Assembly: GCA_019614645.1 (NCBI GenBank)
Contig: JABWDB010000072.1
Location: 930,001-994,000 of the forward strand
Direction: 5' to 3'
Source: Stratiolaelaps scimitus
Taxonomy: Eukaryota > Arthropoda > Arachnida > Mesostigmata > Laelapidae
DNA: 64,000 bases
In this document: piece after piece, positions 46,198 through 60,175 of the stretch
Position numbering within the stretch: position 1 is the first letter of the stretch
How the letters are laid out: each line of letters starts with the position of its first letter
Notes under the pieces: generated by a model
What the model was told of the DNA's origin: nothing
Databases searched by the model: none
The model's input: only the letters and a program-made list of their open reading frames with translations
Made by a program: the position numbers and the translations under genes

Positions 46198-46470
46198 CAC
46201 CCTGAATTCACGCCACGACATCGCTTAGTCCCGTCGCGGGGAGAGCGAATTGAGCAAGCGAGCAAGCATCTCTGAAGCTCATGTCCCTCCTGCTGTGCAG
46301 GACTGCAGAGACTGGCCAGGTATCAGGCCCGGTCCGGTCCCGCGCTCCGGAACTCGACTCCAGAGCAGACCTCGGGACAACTCGGCCGTGCACGCCAAAC
46401 GCCGCTGCCGCCAAGCGCCGCCGGCTGCGTCATCCGGCCGGGAGATGCGGCACGCAGTGAATTCAGGGTG
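46198..46470. repeat. 273-bp segment with perfect 14-bp inverted ends
   Basis: CACCCTGAATTCAC at 46198-46211 recurs as its exact reverse complement at 46457-46470. The interior is GC-rich. It starts only about 95 bp upstream of the VAChT exon acceptor. No flanking duplication is evident, so a mobile origin is not shown. Confidence 0.6.
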
Positions 46471-47647
46471 TCGACTCTCCCCAGCCTCCTCAGCTCACCA
46501 GTGGGTGGTGGGCACGGAAAACAACACTACTAAAATGCTTCACGTCTGTTGTTGTGTAACGATACAAGACAATGTGTAGAATACGCTTTTTTTTTTTACA
46601 AACACGGCATATGTCTAACAGGGTGACTGGTGACTAAATCGATTGGAATGGGTATCAGATGTATAAAAATCTCATATTATGAAAATAGGACAGATCGGGG
46701 TGTCTCTATTAACGTCAGCTTCGTTAAAATGTAGTTCTACATAAGCTCCACACGCCAGTAATGTGTGAACTCATACGTCTACCCGCGGACGAAGCCCGCG
46801 TAACAGGTCGTTTCCTGACCAGCCATATAAATAGCATTGCCCTCGGTATCCAGTTTTTAAGCCAAACATACCCATCTGAATTAGCTGATTGAGACCCTAC
46901 ACATAGTAATAGCCTGCGATCCATTCCCAGGCTGATAAAGGAGAAATAGACTTCAAGCATAGTAACGAGCGCCAGCCATTACCGCATCAACATTGAGTCT
47001 AAAATCTCCACTTGTTTCGTTCGTTTTCGCATTTAATTAGATCAGGTGAATAATTCAGCGAAGCAGCACTCTCTAACTAACTAGCTAACTAACACGGAGA
47101 TCAACTGCGAGCGACTCGTGGGTCTCACCCTTTCGCGTATCGCTTCGTGGGTTTCAATAGGCGATGTGCAAACAGACGGTGGTATCTAGTAAAAGTTAAA
47201 CACGACGACAATGGGAATGGCATTCTCCATCCTTATCGAGTTTCTATCCATCCGCTTCTGGGTACGTCCTCCGAATAGCAACTGAACAGATGCATTGAAC
47301 GGAAATCGAAAGTACAGAACTAGTTGTCGGCAATTCCATTTTCGTGTACTTACATATCCGCGCACACACACACCTGCACCAACGCTAGTTACTTCAAGGC
47401 AATGTCTCGGACTTTCTCAAGCTTGTGTCTATCTGTCAAATATATGGTATACACACTACCGCTATGCTCGCTGCAAGCCGAAACCACATATATCGCACAT
47501 GTGGATATTGTCCATCGGTCGCATGGGATAAATGTACTCGAATATAGTGGACGTAGGATCTAACATGACAACGGCGAGAAGTTGCGGTACTAGTATTGTA
47601 CATGCTTCCCGGGTCGACTGTATACTTCCTCGCACACATAAAACATG

Positions 47648-47669
47648 TATATATATATATATATATATA
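47648..47669. repeat. (TA)n microsatellite
   Basis: 22 bp uninterrupted. Confidence 0.95.
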
Positions 47670-48416
47670 CAAAACCACATCCGGGCCATTCGATTACCGT
47701 AGGTTGAGGCAGTCAGCCTAGAAATTGTGGCAGTACTCTCCTTTGTACCCAGTATTCTCGAGCAAAGCCTGACGATAGTGGTGTCTGTGGTAAGCAGGAT
47801 CTGAGAAAAGGGACCGTGGGAGCTGAACGGTGCCGGACGGCTGTGTCAGGGGGTTTGGGGGTCAGGTGTTCATACTTCGCCCATGAGTATCTAGCGTTTG
47901 GTCGGGTTCAGGTGATGCCCCTTTTCCTTCCATTTCATTCGCTTGCTTGGGCGTTATATACACAAGAAATATGCACCCCCCCGCACGCTGCTGTGACGAC
48001 CTGGTCCAGCCTTCCCGGCTAGCCCCACAGCCGGCTAAGTTCTCCTAGAGAGGCCTTTCCCCCTTACTACTCTGCAATCCTCAGCCTGTCCCAGCTTTCC
48101 TCCATCTACAATTGCACAGGATACCGTAACGCCCGTCGTCCTACACACAGGCGCAGAGACACGGGCATAGATGCCCGCAGCAAGACACCCGCGCGCGGGC
48201 GAATTATTGGTTGGGCTGAGACAGACAGACGTGCGGGGGTACAAGCTCACCAGTGGGTGAGCGAGGGAGCTAGGAAACGAACCCCCAGTGCGAAGAGAGC
48301 TCAGCTGGTTGAGTTCCCAGTTTGTTCTCGGGGGAGAATAAAGGCGAGGATGGGAGGGTAGAAGCGCCAGGATAGGGGGTTCAAGAGCGACTCCCGAGCG
48401 AGCTGGGATGTCTCTG

Positions 48417-48417
<1 letters not shown>

Positions 48418-48439
<22 letters not shown>
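48418..48439. repeat. (CT)n microsatellite
   Basis: 22 bp uninterrupted; reads as GA on the minus strand. Confidence 0.94.
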
Positions 48440-48448
<9 letters not shown>

Positions 48449-51364
48449 CTCTCTATGGAAGTCTGTACTGGAGACGTGCGCAGGAGAACTAGGATGATAT
48501 CCCAGAGGAAGAGGAGGTGGACCAACCCAAGCCCAGCTCTTGCTTGTGGGCTACCAGGAAGCTGGCGACCGAGCACTACCAACTCTCACCTAAGTCTCAA
48601 AGGACGCGCGCCGCCGACAACACACCAATGAGTTACAGAGAAAGCAGAACGTAGAGGGACTAGAGCGAGTGATAAGAAGATAGTGAGAGAACGGGAGTGA
48701 TAGAGGCCACCTCATTACGATACAAATTATTTCCCTTATTTATTAGCCGCCTCACCCCTGGCGAACTTCCGCACCTAATAGCCAATCTCTCCGTCGAGGC
48801 TAAACAGCCTCCAACGGGCATGCTCCCGGGGATTGGGCATCAGCTGAGATGCTGTTATCCTCGGGAGAGGAGGAAACGGTCGTTGTTTTGGATCGAAGTT
48901 TCGACAGGAGAGCGAAACATCGATTCGGTGCACATTCGGCTAAAAACTCCGCATCCAGAGGAGACCTACGTTTGCCGACAGTGGAGAACAACTCTCTGGT
49001 CGAAGGCATCATGTTGAGATCCGCCTTCGTTGAGAAGTAGACAGATAACAACTAGACACAACGGCTAGCAACAGCTAGCAGGATAAATAAACGGATGAGT
49101 CTAATAAGCGGGTCAAGCCAACATACCGGAATCTAGTTCATTCAGAACTTCATTCAAAAGCTTTCACCGTTTTCCATAACGCGTTTTCTACAATATATCA
49201 GGGATCAATACGAACGAAGCCGACGTCTACATCGGTGTCGTCCGTCAGGGCCTCCCTCCTATGTCAGGATGGAACAGCTCTGTCCCGCCAGAGCTGATCT
49301 CGTATAGACACAGTCCAATAGGAAACGAACGGCACAGGTACAACGGGAGAGCCAAGTAGTTGTTTTCAATTCCTGCCTCGCTTGACTTCACTCTGGCTTG
49401 GTAACGACCTCACGTCCGGCCTCGAAGCAGCCGAACCAAGGAAGGAACCAAGTCGGCTGAGGGCTGGCAAGAAGCACGTCAGGGCCAGTGAGTTTCAAAG
49501 GAAAACGCCGGCCAGTAACACAACAGGGAAAGTCACCTTTATGCTGTGTTCGCCGATGCAGATCCGATGCCGTACACGTTCGTTCACAATAAATGCCACA
49601 CCATCGCCAACCACACATCACGCTTGGCCAATTCACTTGGTCCACAAGGCAATTTCATTCATTGGTCCCCTCTCATTCATTTCGTTTATTTATTTAGTCT
49701 CTGAGGACGACGACGCCGCTGACTCTCCCTGCTCACAAGCGATGAAGTTAGCACAACGAAGATCTTCTTTCAAATGGTCGGCGTTTAGAGGCGCCTTTTT
49801 TGCCTTCTGCCGCGGCGAAAATCGTCTCGTTCTGTACATCACAAGAAATTAATGCATACGCTAGTTGCACCGTTGGGTAATAACGATGTTGGCATACACG
49901 TTTGATATGAATATATTTCTAATTTCTGCCCGAAGAAGTTGGCTTGTTTTGCTATAGGAATATTCGTAAAATCTGCAAAACATTTCATCTTAGAAATCCC
50001 TCATCAGAGTGATTCGTGATGATCGACAAATATAGGCGCTCTTTGTAGTTGTTGTGCGTAATTCATTTCGTTATTATTGGATGTTGTCTAAATGACCCTG
50101 CTACAGCCTTAATGATATTACACATTATACTCTTATTCGAGGTGTTATTGTATTGCGGCTTCCACCAGCGACCTCGAAACTCGAAACAGTTGCTGCATCA
50201 CACCGCAGCTCCAGTCTCAGACTATATCTCGTCGGGGGTGAATGAGGAGGCTGCATTTTATGACACGAAATACCCCTATACCCCCAGGGGGGGTCCACAT
50301 ACGGGTTCCGACCGGGGACACGTTGGCGCGGATTCCATATGGCCGCCGTTGAGACTCCGGACGAGGCGGACAGCCTATAGAAGTCGCAACGCTCGTAAAG
50401 ACAAGTAGTCGTAGCGTTACCACCACCAGCAGCCGCAGGAGGAGCCGCAGCGGTATAACAGTAGCTGTGCAATTCGTTGGGTTTATACGTCTAACCGCCC
50501 CGCCAGTCGCCGGGCCAACCAGCTATTCGACCATCATCGTGACGGTTGCAACGGGCCGACCCGCCGGCGGCGCATAACATCCCGGGAAGAACAGAGTGGG
50601 AAGCACGGACGAACGTGCCCCGGATGGGCTCAGAGACTCCCCGGAAGACCATATCCATCCTCTGGCTGGCCCAACGTTGACTGCCCGCACATACAGCCAG
50701 ACATATTGCACGATAGTCGCACTCGACGGACGCTGCCTGGTCAGACAGTCTCGAGAGGCGAGAGAGAGAGAACTTTGCAATCTGCCCGATGGGAGTCCAA
50801 CAACAGAATAGGATGGCGGTAGACGGTAGCCACACAGAGGAGAAGAAGAAGAAACGAACAAGCAAATCTGTCAAGAAGCTGTATGTGTGCCGTTAGCGGC
50901 ACCATCTCCAAAAAATGAACACTGTCTATGAGCATTTTTCAGAAGCACTACCGGATGAATATGGTATTGTAAATGAATAAAGTTTGCTCAATTTGAAAGA
51001 GCTATTCTTAGCAGACTTCGTACCCGAAACTATCAGGATAGAGTGTTTATGGAGGAATTCTGCCAATGGCCGTCGGTGGCTGTTTGCGGTTTCGACGGTA
51101 ATTTTTCAACGCACCAACATAGGATAGTGACAATTGGTGTTGAGGAATGAGGCCAATTCCGAGGAACGATTCCGACCTCCCAAGCCGTTGGATGTCAGGG
51201 CTTATCTTCCAAAGCCCATTAACATTGACCTTAAATACGATAATCTGCGACACGTCTTGGTTTCTCGCAAAAAAAAATGTAGAAAACACATGAAGAGTTC
51301 GAGGCAGCAATGTTTCAATGTATTGAATTCGAGTGCACTTTTATTCATTAAAATGTATAATATA

Positions 51365-51451
51365 TTTCGTTCCATGGGACTCGAACCTGCGGCTTATGGC
51401 ATTCGCATAGCCAGGATATGTTTTTTGCTGAGCTGGCACCTGCGGCCACTG
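51365..51451 (-). repeat. tRNA-like relic (SINE head or tRNA pseudogene)
   Basis: Minus strand carries an A-box-like TGCCAGCTCAGC (51427-51438) and an almost canonical B box GGTTCGAGTCCC (51376-51387) at tRNA-like spacing. The T stem and acceptor stem do not pair properly, so it is not a functional tRNA by eye. Confidence 0.4.
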
Positions 51452-54232
51452 AATCCAAATGATGTTATGCAGTTCTTCAAGTCGATTCGTTTTTCGACGA
51501 GTCGCGCGGTTCTTCGAACACAAATCGCGCGGAACCACAAGCGGGAGTAGAGAGGGCTGCCGCTTTGGTTGCTCTTCGATTGAACTGGGGAGCTCAGTTC
51601 CTTTAGTGCGGCGCTCGGCGCACGTTCCGGGCAGGGGCATATATAGGATAAGGGATGTTAGCAGCAGCAGCAGTCATGGTGATGGCCGGCCCTCGCCGCG
51701 GCGGTGGCGGGAATAGTGGTGGCAGCCGTCGTGGTGGATTGGCCCAAATTGGATTACAACGTGATTGAATTAACCGCTCTTGCTACCACCGCAAATGCCG
51801 CAGCAGTCTCGCGTCCTGCGTCCCGCGCGGCTCGTCCCCAGACGTACCCTGCCAACACGTACCCCTGCCGCTCTCCCGTTTACTCGCTGTACACACAGAC
51901 ACTCTCTCTCTGTGCAACTCACTCACCATAGCCAGCACCCCAGTTCCCCTGCCCCCTCTATCCCAAAGGCAATAGCGGCATTAGGTTGCGGCTAAGGCGC
52001 CACCGCGAACTATATAGGTACTAGTCGCACAGTGGCCACTGGTAAACCGGCAAGAGCCTAGCTGCCTGCCACCTGAAGCCGAGCTCGCATTCGCTCCTGC
52101 TACGTCCGCCAGCCCCCAGTACCTTCCTTATATGCTCGCCATTCAAAGCTCCTGACGGTGCCCCGCTTCTTGTAGCCTTCGCGATAGCGAGTAGGCTTTC
52201 CGTTGAGGTGCCGGCCATCCAACAACATCTCTCTCTCTCTTCCTCTCTCTCTCTTCCTTTCTGACTCTGGCTGTCTGGCTGGATGGCCTTCTGAAGAGCT
52301 CGTCCGCTAAGTGGCCCCGCTTAACTTTCGGCATCACAAAAATAGATATCGTGGCTATGCTGCACCTTGCCCCTTTTGTGTTCTTCTTGGCCTCCTACAA
52401 TCTTTGCTCTCTTATCGTTCGTTGAATTTCTCTTGCTAGCTCTATTTCCATTCACTTCACCCCTCTCTCTCTCTCTGTTTCGGGTAACCATCACATTGCT
52501 GTTTTACGTGTTTCGAATTAGCCTGCACAATATGAGGATTTTTTCCCTTGGATTCGTTTCGGTAGGATAGTGGCTATTCCGCTTAACTACCGGCTAGCCA
52601 CGTACGCTCGTCGAATGAGCCAGAGCTCGTAGGGACGAATAGTTTTTCCACACACATGCACATCAATCTTCCTTGAACTAACCAAAATTTTACCTTGATT
52701 TGGACACCTCGGAACGAATGTTCCCACCTTCAATAATCGGTCCCAATTCAACAGATATACAAGGAATCTTTCTCAACGACGATTCTGACAATCAGGAGTA
52801 TATCCATCAATTGTCTGTAGGTGAGATAAAGATAGAATGTTGTTGCCTTTGTTGCCATTCGGGAACGTCCGAATGAACTAGTCCATGCCCACCAGTTCAC
52901 CTGTTTACAGTCCCTGCTAGCAACTGCTGGCCCACTTCTATTTGAGCCTACTCATCTACACACACACATACACCTACGCGTACATCGTACGTAGACGGCA
53001 CCCGCCGTGCCCGAGAGGGATCCGCGGTCTCTCTGGTGGTCTCCTTCTGGAGGTTGTACCCACCTTCGTGAATTTGGTCTTGGTCGTCGTTGTTCATTCG
53101 GCGCGAGTAAACGCCTAATCGAATAACGAACACTCGAGTTAGCGAGAAGAGTTTACTTTTAATTATTTGAATGAAAACGAATCTTCACTCAAGTTGAGGC
53201 TGCCGACAACCTCCGTTCGCTTTGCCACCACCGCCGCCGCCATCAGCGGGTGCCGGCGCCATCGAGGCCCTCCCTTCGATGGCTGCACTTTCTTTCGAAA
53301 AGTCCACAGAGCCCCTTGTGGCTCTCGCATTCGCCCGGCCACCGAGCCTGACTCACCTCCTGTGCGCACAAGCAAGGAGAGAAGGCGGCGGCGGTGGAGG
53401 CGGCGGCAGCTCAGTTCATTGCTTCCTCATTCTAGGAGAGCGCGAGGAAAGGTGACCAAACTTAAACAACAACGAAAGTAGAGGGAGCTTTGGGCTTTGC
53501 GTAGAGGAAATGCAAACGGCTCACGGCTCGTGGGGCTTGCGGACTAACTAGGCATCTGTCTACATGCAGAGATGACGAGGTAGCAACAGCAGCAGCCTAA
53601 GAAGCACTCAGGCACGACTTCCATTCAACTTCTACCGCTTCGACTGGCCAGCTAACTGCTGTAGGCAGAACTTACAACGACTGGCGTCATTTCATTTTAC
53701 ATTGTTTACAATCGTAATTTGGCTAATAAGCTCATTGCTAGAATGTCAGTAAGAACAGACAGAACTCCCAAGAAGGCTGTGTCAAGATGGTTGCTTCACA
53801 TGTTTGCAACGCGTTAGAACATATCATCATCGATCGAGGGAGAGATCGTCTGACGTCAAACTTCTATATGTAGTTGGATTTGCGAAGCCGGTGAGCTAAA
53901 CACCCTTTTTTAGTTCAGATATTGGCCCCCATTATCGATCGGTTACCCCAGCTGTACGCTGACAGCAATAGTCACTACATATGGTCAGCAGACGATAGAT
54001 GGATACGCCCACCGCGTCATGTACTATTCATGAGCACGATGTCTGCTCACACCTGCACCATGCATCGTATCGCAGGTGCGTAACACATCATTGCGTCCGT
54101 GAATAGAAACCATTGTAGTGGCCAATCCTAGTGTATGATACATGCCAGTATGTACAGCCCATTCAAGCAGCGTGTCTCAAGTAGGAGGCATTTTCATTCG
54201 ATCGCGGGAAGGTTAACGCCTAGAGCGGCACT

Positions 54233-54265
54233 ATTATTGTGGGGCCTTCAAGGCCCCACAATAAT
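54233..54265. repeat. Perfect GC-cored hairpin
   Basis: ATTATTGTGGGGCCTT, one base, then its exact reverse complement: 16-bp arms in a 33-bp palindrome. It resembles a bacterial terminator in shape, but the context is eukaryotic; it may be a foldback remnant. Confidence 0.9.
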
Positions 54266-55100
54266 GTCAGTCTACTGCAGTAGCTGTCGCACGAGCTCGA
54301 TATAGAGGAGTGGCATACTTGCTACTGACCTCAGCGCTCAAGCCGCTGTTCTTCATTCTTGATGAGGCACAGCATACGGATAGAGGAAGACGAGGTAGGG
54401 GGGTGGCAGGCAGCTTCGAAGAAGAAAGCCGAGCCGCATTGTCCTTCTCTTAGTACCCATCTGTGTGTCGGCGAGCTACTGCTCACATATATACACACAC
54501 ATAGACACACGTTCAACGATACCTCAACACAGCAATAGTAGCATAGCAAGCAGGAGGACTGCAGCCAACCACACTCGTCGTTTTGTTGTTTTACCCTCGG
54601 CCTGTACAACACGGACTCAATCTGCGGATTGGACGCTCAGAAGGTACAGAGGCGGGGAGAGAGAGGTAAGTGCGCGAGTTCGTTGTGAGGTGTAGCTGCT
54701 ATGTGGCCCTCGTCTTGATACCAGTACACCTTCCCTCAGACTAAAATATGGCTGGACAACCACAAGTGAGTTGAGCAGCGGCGGCGGCGGCGGCTCCTGC
54801 ACTATCTGGCAGGGGCGCACCGATAGCCACAACGATGCATAGACACATACAAAAGGAGACGTTGCAGGCGATCGGGCGACACGGACCTGCCACTGCTGCA
54901 ACCACCGCCTCCACCGCCGCCGCCGTCGTCGTCATAGTCATAACCCAGCTGCACGCAGCTGAGCCCGCCATAGCAGAGGGAGCGAGAGACGGCGAGCCAC
55001 ACAGGTCGACGTGGACTTTCAGTTCATTCTCTATTCTACAGTGAGAATGCAGCATGGGCTGCCTCTATGTATGTGCTGAGTACGCGAACACGAACAAGGC

Positions 55101-55123
55101 AGAGAGAGAGAGAGAGAGAGAGA
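55101..55123. repeat. (AG)n microsatellite
   Basis: 23 bp uninterrupted, continuing imperfectly to about 55130. Confidence 0.95.
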
Positions 55124-57045
55124 CAGAGACGAGCGTGTGTTTCGGGATCGATTTAGCTATCCTGTTGGCTGAGACATCTTGCGATCGATACACAACCGGC
55201 TGTGCTGGCCAGCTCCGCAACAGATCTCCCCATCTCAAGGCCCCAATCCCTGCTAGCGACCCATGCCCCAGCCATTGTGCTGGATGCTCTCCTAAACAGC
55301 TTATACACATATCAAACAATCCGGGAATAGGTGTACAACAAAGACATGAACGAACAAAGCCAGGTTTAATTGTAGATAGTGAGTTTTGTCGGTGTTCGGT
55401 AGTTGGTTGTTTAGCGAGCGCGATTGCTGGCGTTGTTACGTATCAGCCCTGTAGGAAAGGGTCTATTCCTGCCGGAAGAACTAGGTTGGCTCTTTCAGAT
55501 TGTTTCAAACAGCTGTAATTACAGTACGTAGCGAACTTGACCAGCAGCAATATTACAGTTCAGTTACTTGGTCTGCCTGTGCTTTCGATGATAATAGGGT
55601 AAGTGTCGTCAATCTATTATCCATAATCTATTGCCTCTAGTGAGTGAGCTGGCAATCGGCGGATACTGTTGAGTAAAAAATTCAGTGGTTTGTATATCCT
55701 CCTTCTTAGTGTATCTCCACTACCTCGGCGGAGCTGCACTCTAGCAAAGAGAAATAGCTTGCAAGGCGGGAGCCGACATCCATGGCTCCCGCTGGGACTT
55801 CACTATCTGTCGACAGTATAGCTTGTCTCGTTAATTTCACTCAATCTCCTGGAAGATCTGCCGCGACTCCCCTAGTGACCCGATTCCCCACGATACCAGC
55901 ACCAACCGGGCCGTCTCACCCTCACAAGCGTACCTCTAGACCCCAGCCTCCCTACGTGTGCCGGTTCAATGTCCGTCAAGGTGCGTGCTCCGCATGCACA
56001 GCGATTGCGCAAGGCCGCGTCGTATTGTCGACGTTAGCTGTTGTACATGCCCTCAACTGCCCACGGGGTCCTCGGCCTGACCCTCTTAAGGCGTTTTCCG
56101 TTGTCTATCGCTCTTCGCAATGAGCTATCTCAGGGGGTCGAGACGGAGACACTGGTTAGCGGGTAGGTTGCGACAACGCGTGCCTCCGTCTCGCTGATGC
56201 AGACAATACAACCAGACGCATTCATCACGGCGAAAGTAGCTCGCGACCACTTGAATGTCTCCGAACTGCCAGCTACAAGCAGGGACTGGCGTAGCAGAAC
56301 GAACGGACAAATAGAGTAAGGAGGGGATTAGCATCAATGGCCAGCACACAAGAGATACACAGACCCGCGCTGCTGCTTGCTGCCGAAGGTGCTTCGTCTC
56401 GATCAATATCGAGAAACGCTTTTCGTTATCTCTTTTATACTGAATCGGACAATCAAAATATCTGTGAGTTCCATGACCCAGAGTTACGTGCTGCTAACAA
56501 GGACAACATTTTGTGATTCGATCTATCTGATTTGCCATCCGAACAGAGATATAAACCACAGTAGCAGTAGAAGCAATGATAATTACAGAATGTACAATAC
56601 ATTATTATCTACATCGTACATCGATTCTAAGATATTTGTTGGTTTTTCCTAACTGACCCAGCTTACCTTGCTGGCAGTTATCAATGTATGTTTTCTTATC
56701 CACCTCGATCTGTGGTTATGTTTCCTCACTGCGGTGCTGGTCTATAGAGAAGCGGAGTAGTGGTCCTTGCCGCCAACGAGTGGCAGTGTGTTAGTTCAGG
56801 GTCTGGTATTCATGAATATCGAGCCAAACTTGTATTCCTATGCTGCATATCGGAGCCAAATGCTGCTGGTGTCTTTTGGTTGGCGCTCTAGCGGCAAGGG
56901 ATCGATTCGTAGGGCTCAAACCTCCGCGCCCCGAGTTCGCCCTACCCTCCTGGAGCTGACGCTCCGTGCTCGAGTTACCTCAAGTCACGTGCCCCTAGAT
57001 CGCCATGTACATCCGCACGCCCCTACACTGAGTATATATATCCCC

Positions 57046-57048
<3 letters not shown>

Positions 57049-57095
<47 letters not shown>
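57049..57095. repeat. (CT)n microsatellite, longest in the window
   Basis: 47 bp of uninterrupted TC/CT, preceded by a short TA run; it reads as a GA tract on the minus strand. Confidence 0.97.
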
Positions 57096-57097
<2 letters not shown>

Positions 57098-59527
57098 TTC
57101 TCTCCGAAAAGCAAACTCTCAAGCTCTCAGTTCTCTCATGAGTTCTCAGTGTTCCGTACCACCGTTGAGCTCGCCAGCGCGTCGAAGTGAATGAAGCCGC
57201 TAGTGGAGCGGAGTGTTTAATCTTCCCAGAGCGAAGCCATTACCGACTAGGCGGCTGGTTCGTGCTCTATCCTGAGCCGTCGAGAATGAATGAGGAGAAC
57301 ATGATTGTCGAGCAGGCGATCATACCTGAGGAATTGGTCTGCCCCCGTGATAAACCAATACGATATACCTGGTCAACGGAGCAACCCTATCCCCTTAAAA
57401 TTTGAACAGGACTACCTTGTTTAATAGGACTCGGCAGGTATATTCCTCTACGCTTCGGATGGACGTATCTTTGCTGTAACGCACATGGACCTTAATCCAA
57501 ATTAGGTTAGGCACTGATTAATAATGGTTCGAATTGTTAAGAACGCATTACAACAACAGCCATCCGGCCATGCGGAAAATACATGAAGGCGACTATTTGT
57601 GTCGATTTTTAAACACAGCCATTTGCTTTACGGCCTTGTCGCGTCGGATTATGAACGAGCCTTGTCAACTTTCCCAACGAATGCATATACGACCAATAGG
57701 CGAACATGCTTTTTTTGTTGATTACTCAACGCTTATACAACTCTATTAACGCTTGCGTCGGGGACCCTCCAACGAAAGATGACGTTCCGACCCGCTACGA
57801 GCTTATTCAATCATCCTCCATCGCCATTCCCTATCACACTCTACACGTTCGTTGTCTCTTATCTCCAGTATCTATTATATAATACATCAATTGCTTCCTC
57901 TCGGGTTTTTCCAACCGTAGGGGAGAAGTACCGCGCGAGACTTCTCTATTACGACGACGAGACACGAGTCACTACAACGAGAGCGACGACAACAGCCAAC
58001 AACAGCTTGTAAGTCCTTGTTCCTTGTTGTAAGTTGACTTGGATGCGCTCGTCCCTTCCCTGACCGGTAGCGGAAGCTGCCCCGGAAAAGGAAATTCGAA
58101 CGGGCGCGAGAGGTCACGACGGTAGCGAAGTTGGGAAGAGGAGCAGGTCTATGGATGGAGTGCGGGGAGCGAGCAAGCAATGGGCAAATCGGAAGGCTCC
58201 CACAGACTCTCGCCGGTTCGCCCTCCAGCCCATTCGCTCGCTGGGCTATGGCAGGAACGCTTCGCGCTCTGTCCCCTGCAGCCGATCCTGCAGGAACGGC
58301 GGCACACTCAGTAAATCAGGCGATCACGGGCCATTGGCTTGACAAGTCGCGATTGGCAACAGTGTGCAGGGTGAGGCATGGGGAGATGTCGGAGAGGCGT
58401 GTGCAAGGCTCGCCCCAGCAAAGCAAACCGAGACCCTCGGAGCAGGAGCAGATAGGCATCGTTCAGTACCAGCCGCGTTACCCTCAGCTTGCCCGTCACA
58501 AACAGGGACGAACAGCGGTAACAACAACGACATCGCCAACGGCAACAACAACAACAACCTGGCCGAATATGAGCAGGCGAATAGCAGGCGAAAGCCGAAC
58601 GAAGGCATAGCACAGGTGAGTTGAATCCTTAGCGTGGCTTCGCAGGCTGGTTCTCCCGCTCAGGCGGAATTGAACGGTAAATGAGGGAAGTGTATCGGGG
58701 AGGCCAGCGAGATCGAAGGAGAGATGGCGAAAGCGAGCGAGGACTCCATCCAATTGCTTCGGCTGGGCCATGAGCCATGTCCCGATAGCATTGTGATGAA
58801 GGTGGTTTGCCACAGCAGGTGGTCGTAGGGTAATCCGGTTGCTTGTCCGCCTTCCGGAAGAGCAGAGCGAACGGAAAATAGAACAGGACAAGAAGCTATT
58901 AAGAGAAGATGTGCAATAGCGCTGGCGGCTACCACAAGCTACCTCTCGGCCTGCTCCGACAGTGACTGTACACATACAAGGATACATATCGAGCGGGAGG
59001 CTGCACAAACGTATGTATACGCTACACATCTATCAATTGAGCGCGCTCTCCCAACGCTGCCCGATGCTGCCTCTGAAGAAATGAAGAGGATTCTGCTGCG
59101 TCACTGCCACCACAACTGGTGGCAAATGATTGAAATACCTCCCTCCAGCCGTTGCTATCACAACAACCACCACCCCACCCCACCTCACCTCTGGGCTGAG
59201 ACTACGGAGGCTTCGTCGAGTCATCGGCTCGCTCAGAGGGCCTGCTAGCACGCAAAGAGAAGAACCCCTGTACGCCATTCAGAGCCGCAGTCGAAACCAA
59301 GAGGTCGCTCTCAATACTCCGTTCGGACATACACAGCAACTGGGGTCGGCCACCACGAATATCGCTAAAGACCGCTCAGTGGGTGGCGGCCAGCGGGAGC
59401 TGAACGAATATTAAGATACTCTAGTTGGGAGAGTACCTGTATGTCTATAACAAGAGAAAGACACGCTATGCACAGGGACGGTCGGTGCACGATAGCAGCA
59501 ACAAAAACAAGATACTTACTGTACATG

Positions 59528-59546
59528 GAGAGAGAGAGAGAGAGAG
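59528..59546. repeat. (GA)n microsatellite next to a minus-strand donor-like site
   Basis: 19 bp of GA. On the minus strand the corresponding CT run is followed within about 8 bases by ACA|GTAAGTAT (donor G at 59519). Confidence 0.93.
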
Positions 59547-60153
59547 CTCAATAGTGAAAATGTTCCTTGAGAAGACAAGATGTTGACTATGTGTAGCCGT
59601 AAAATAACAATCTGCGCCATTCCAGCTCGGCATTTTCTATATATAATATATAGAGTTACAACACAGACTTGCACCGTTCCGTGAGAATGATTCATTATAA
59701 TTGTTGTTCTAAATACAGCATCGGATTGAACCGATTATCGCATGGCATAAAAGCTCCATATAGCATAAAACCTGTGAGTTAGTGCTTCTGATAATTGGCG
59801 TAACATTAAAATTAAGAAGGTTCCGTTTTTTCCGGCAGTATCCTTTGGCTTACTTTTTTGGTTATTTTGCTGGTGATCTGTAGACTCAATATCAGTCCAA
59901 TGAATTGCAACCGCCGCCCCGCGAACCACCCCGATAGCTGAGAGCAGATCGGAATAGCTGCCATATGTCTACAGATCTCGATTCACCGTGTGGCCGCAAT
60001 AGGCAATCATAGTATATTTTCTTTCGGCTCTATTTTCTCTATGAGAAACAATACCTAATCACATAGCGAGGTGGCATTAGACATGATCCCCTTGGTGCGA
60101 CCGAGCAGTCTTTTCTGATCCTCAGTGTCATCGCCATCACGACTGTCACACTG

Positions 60154-60175
60154 CTATATGGGATGTCCCATATAG
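60154..60175. repeat. Short perfect inverted repeat
   Basis: CTATATGGGA, two bases, then its reverse complement. Confidence 0.85.

Noticed and set aside
54233..54265. Rho-independent terminator
   Set aside because: The hairpin shape fits, but the window is eukaryotic, no gene ends there and no T-run follows.
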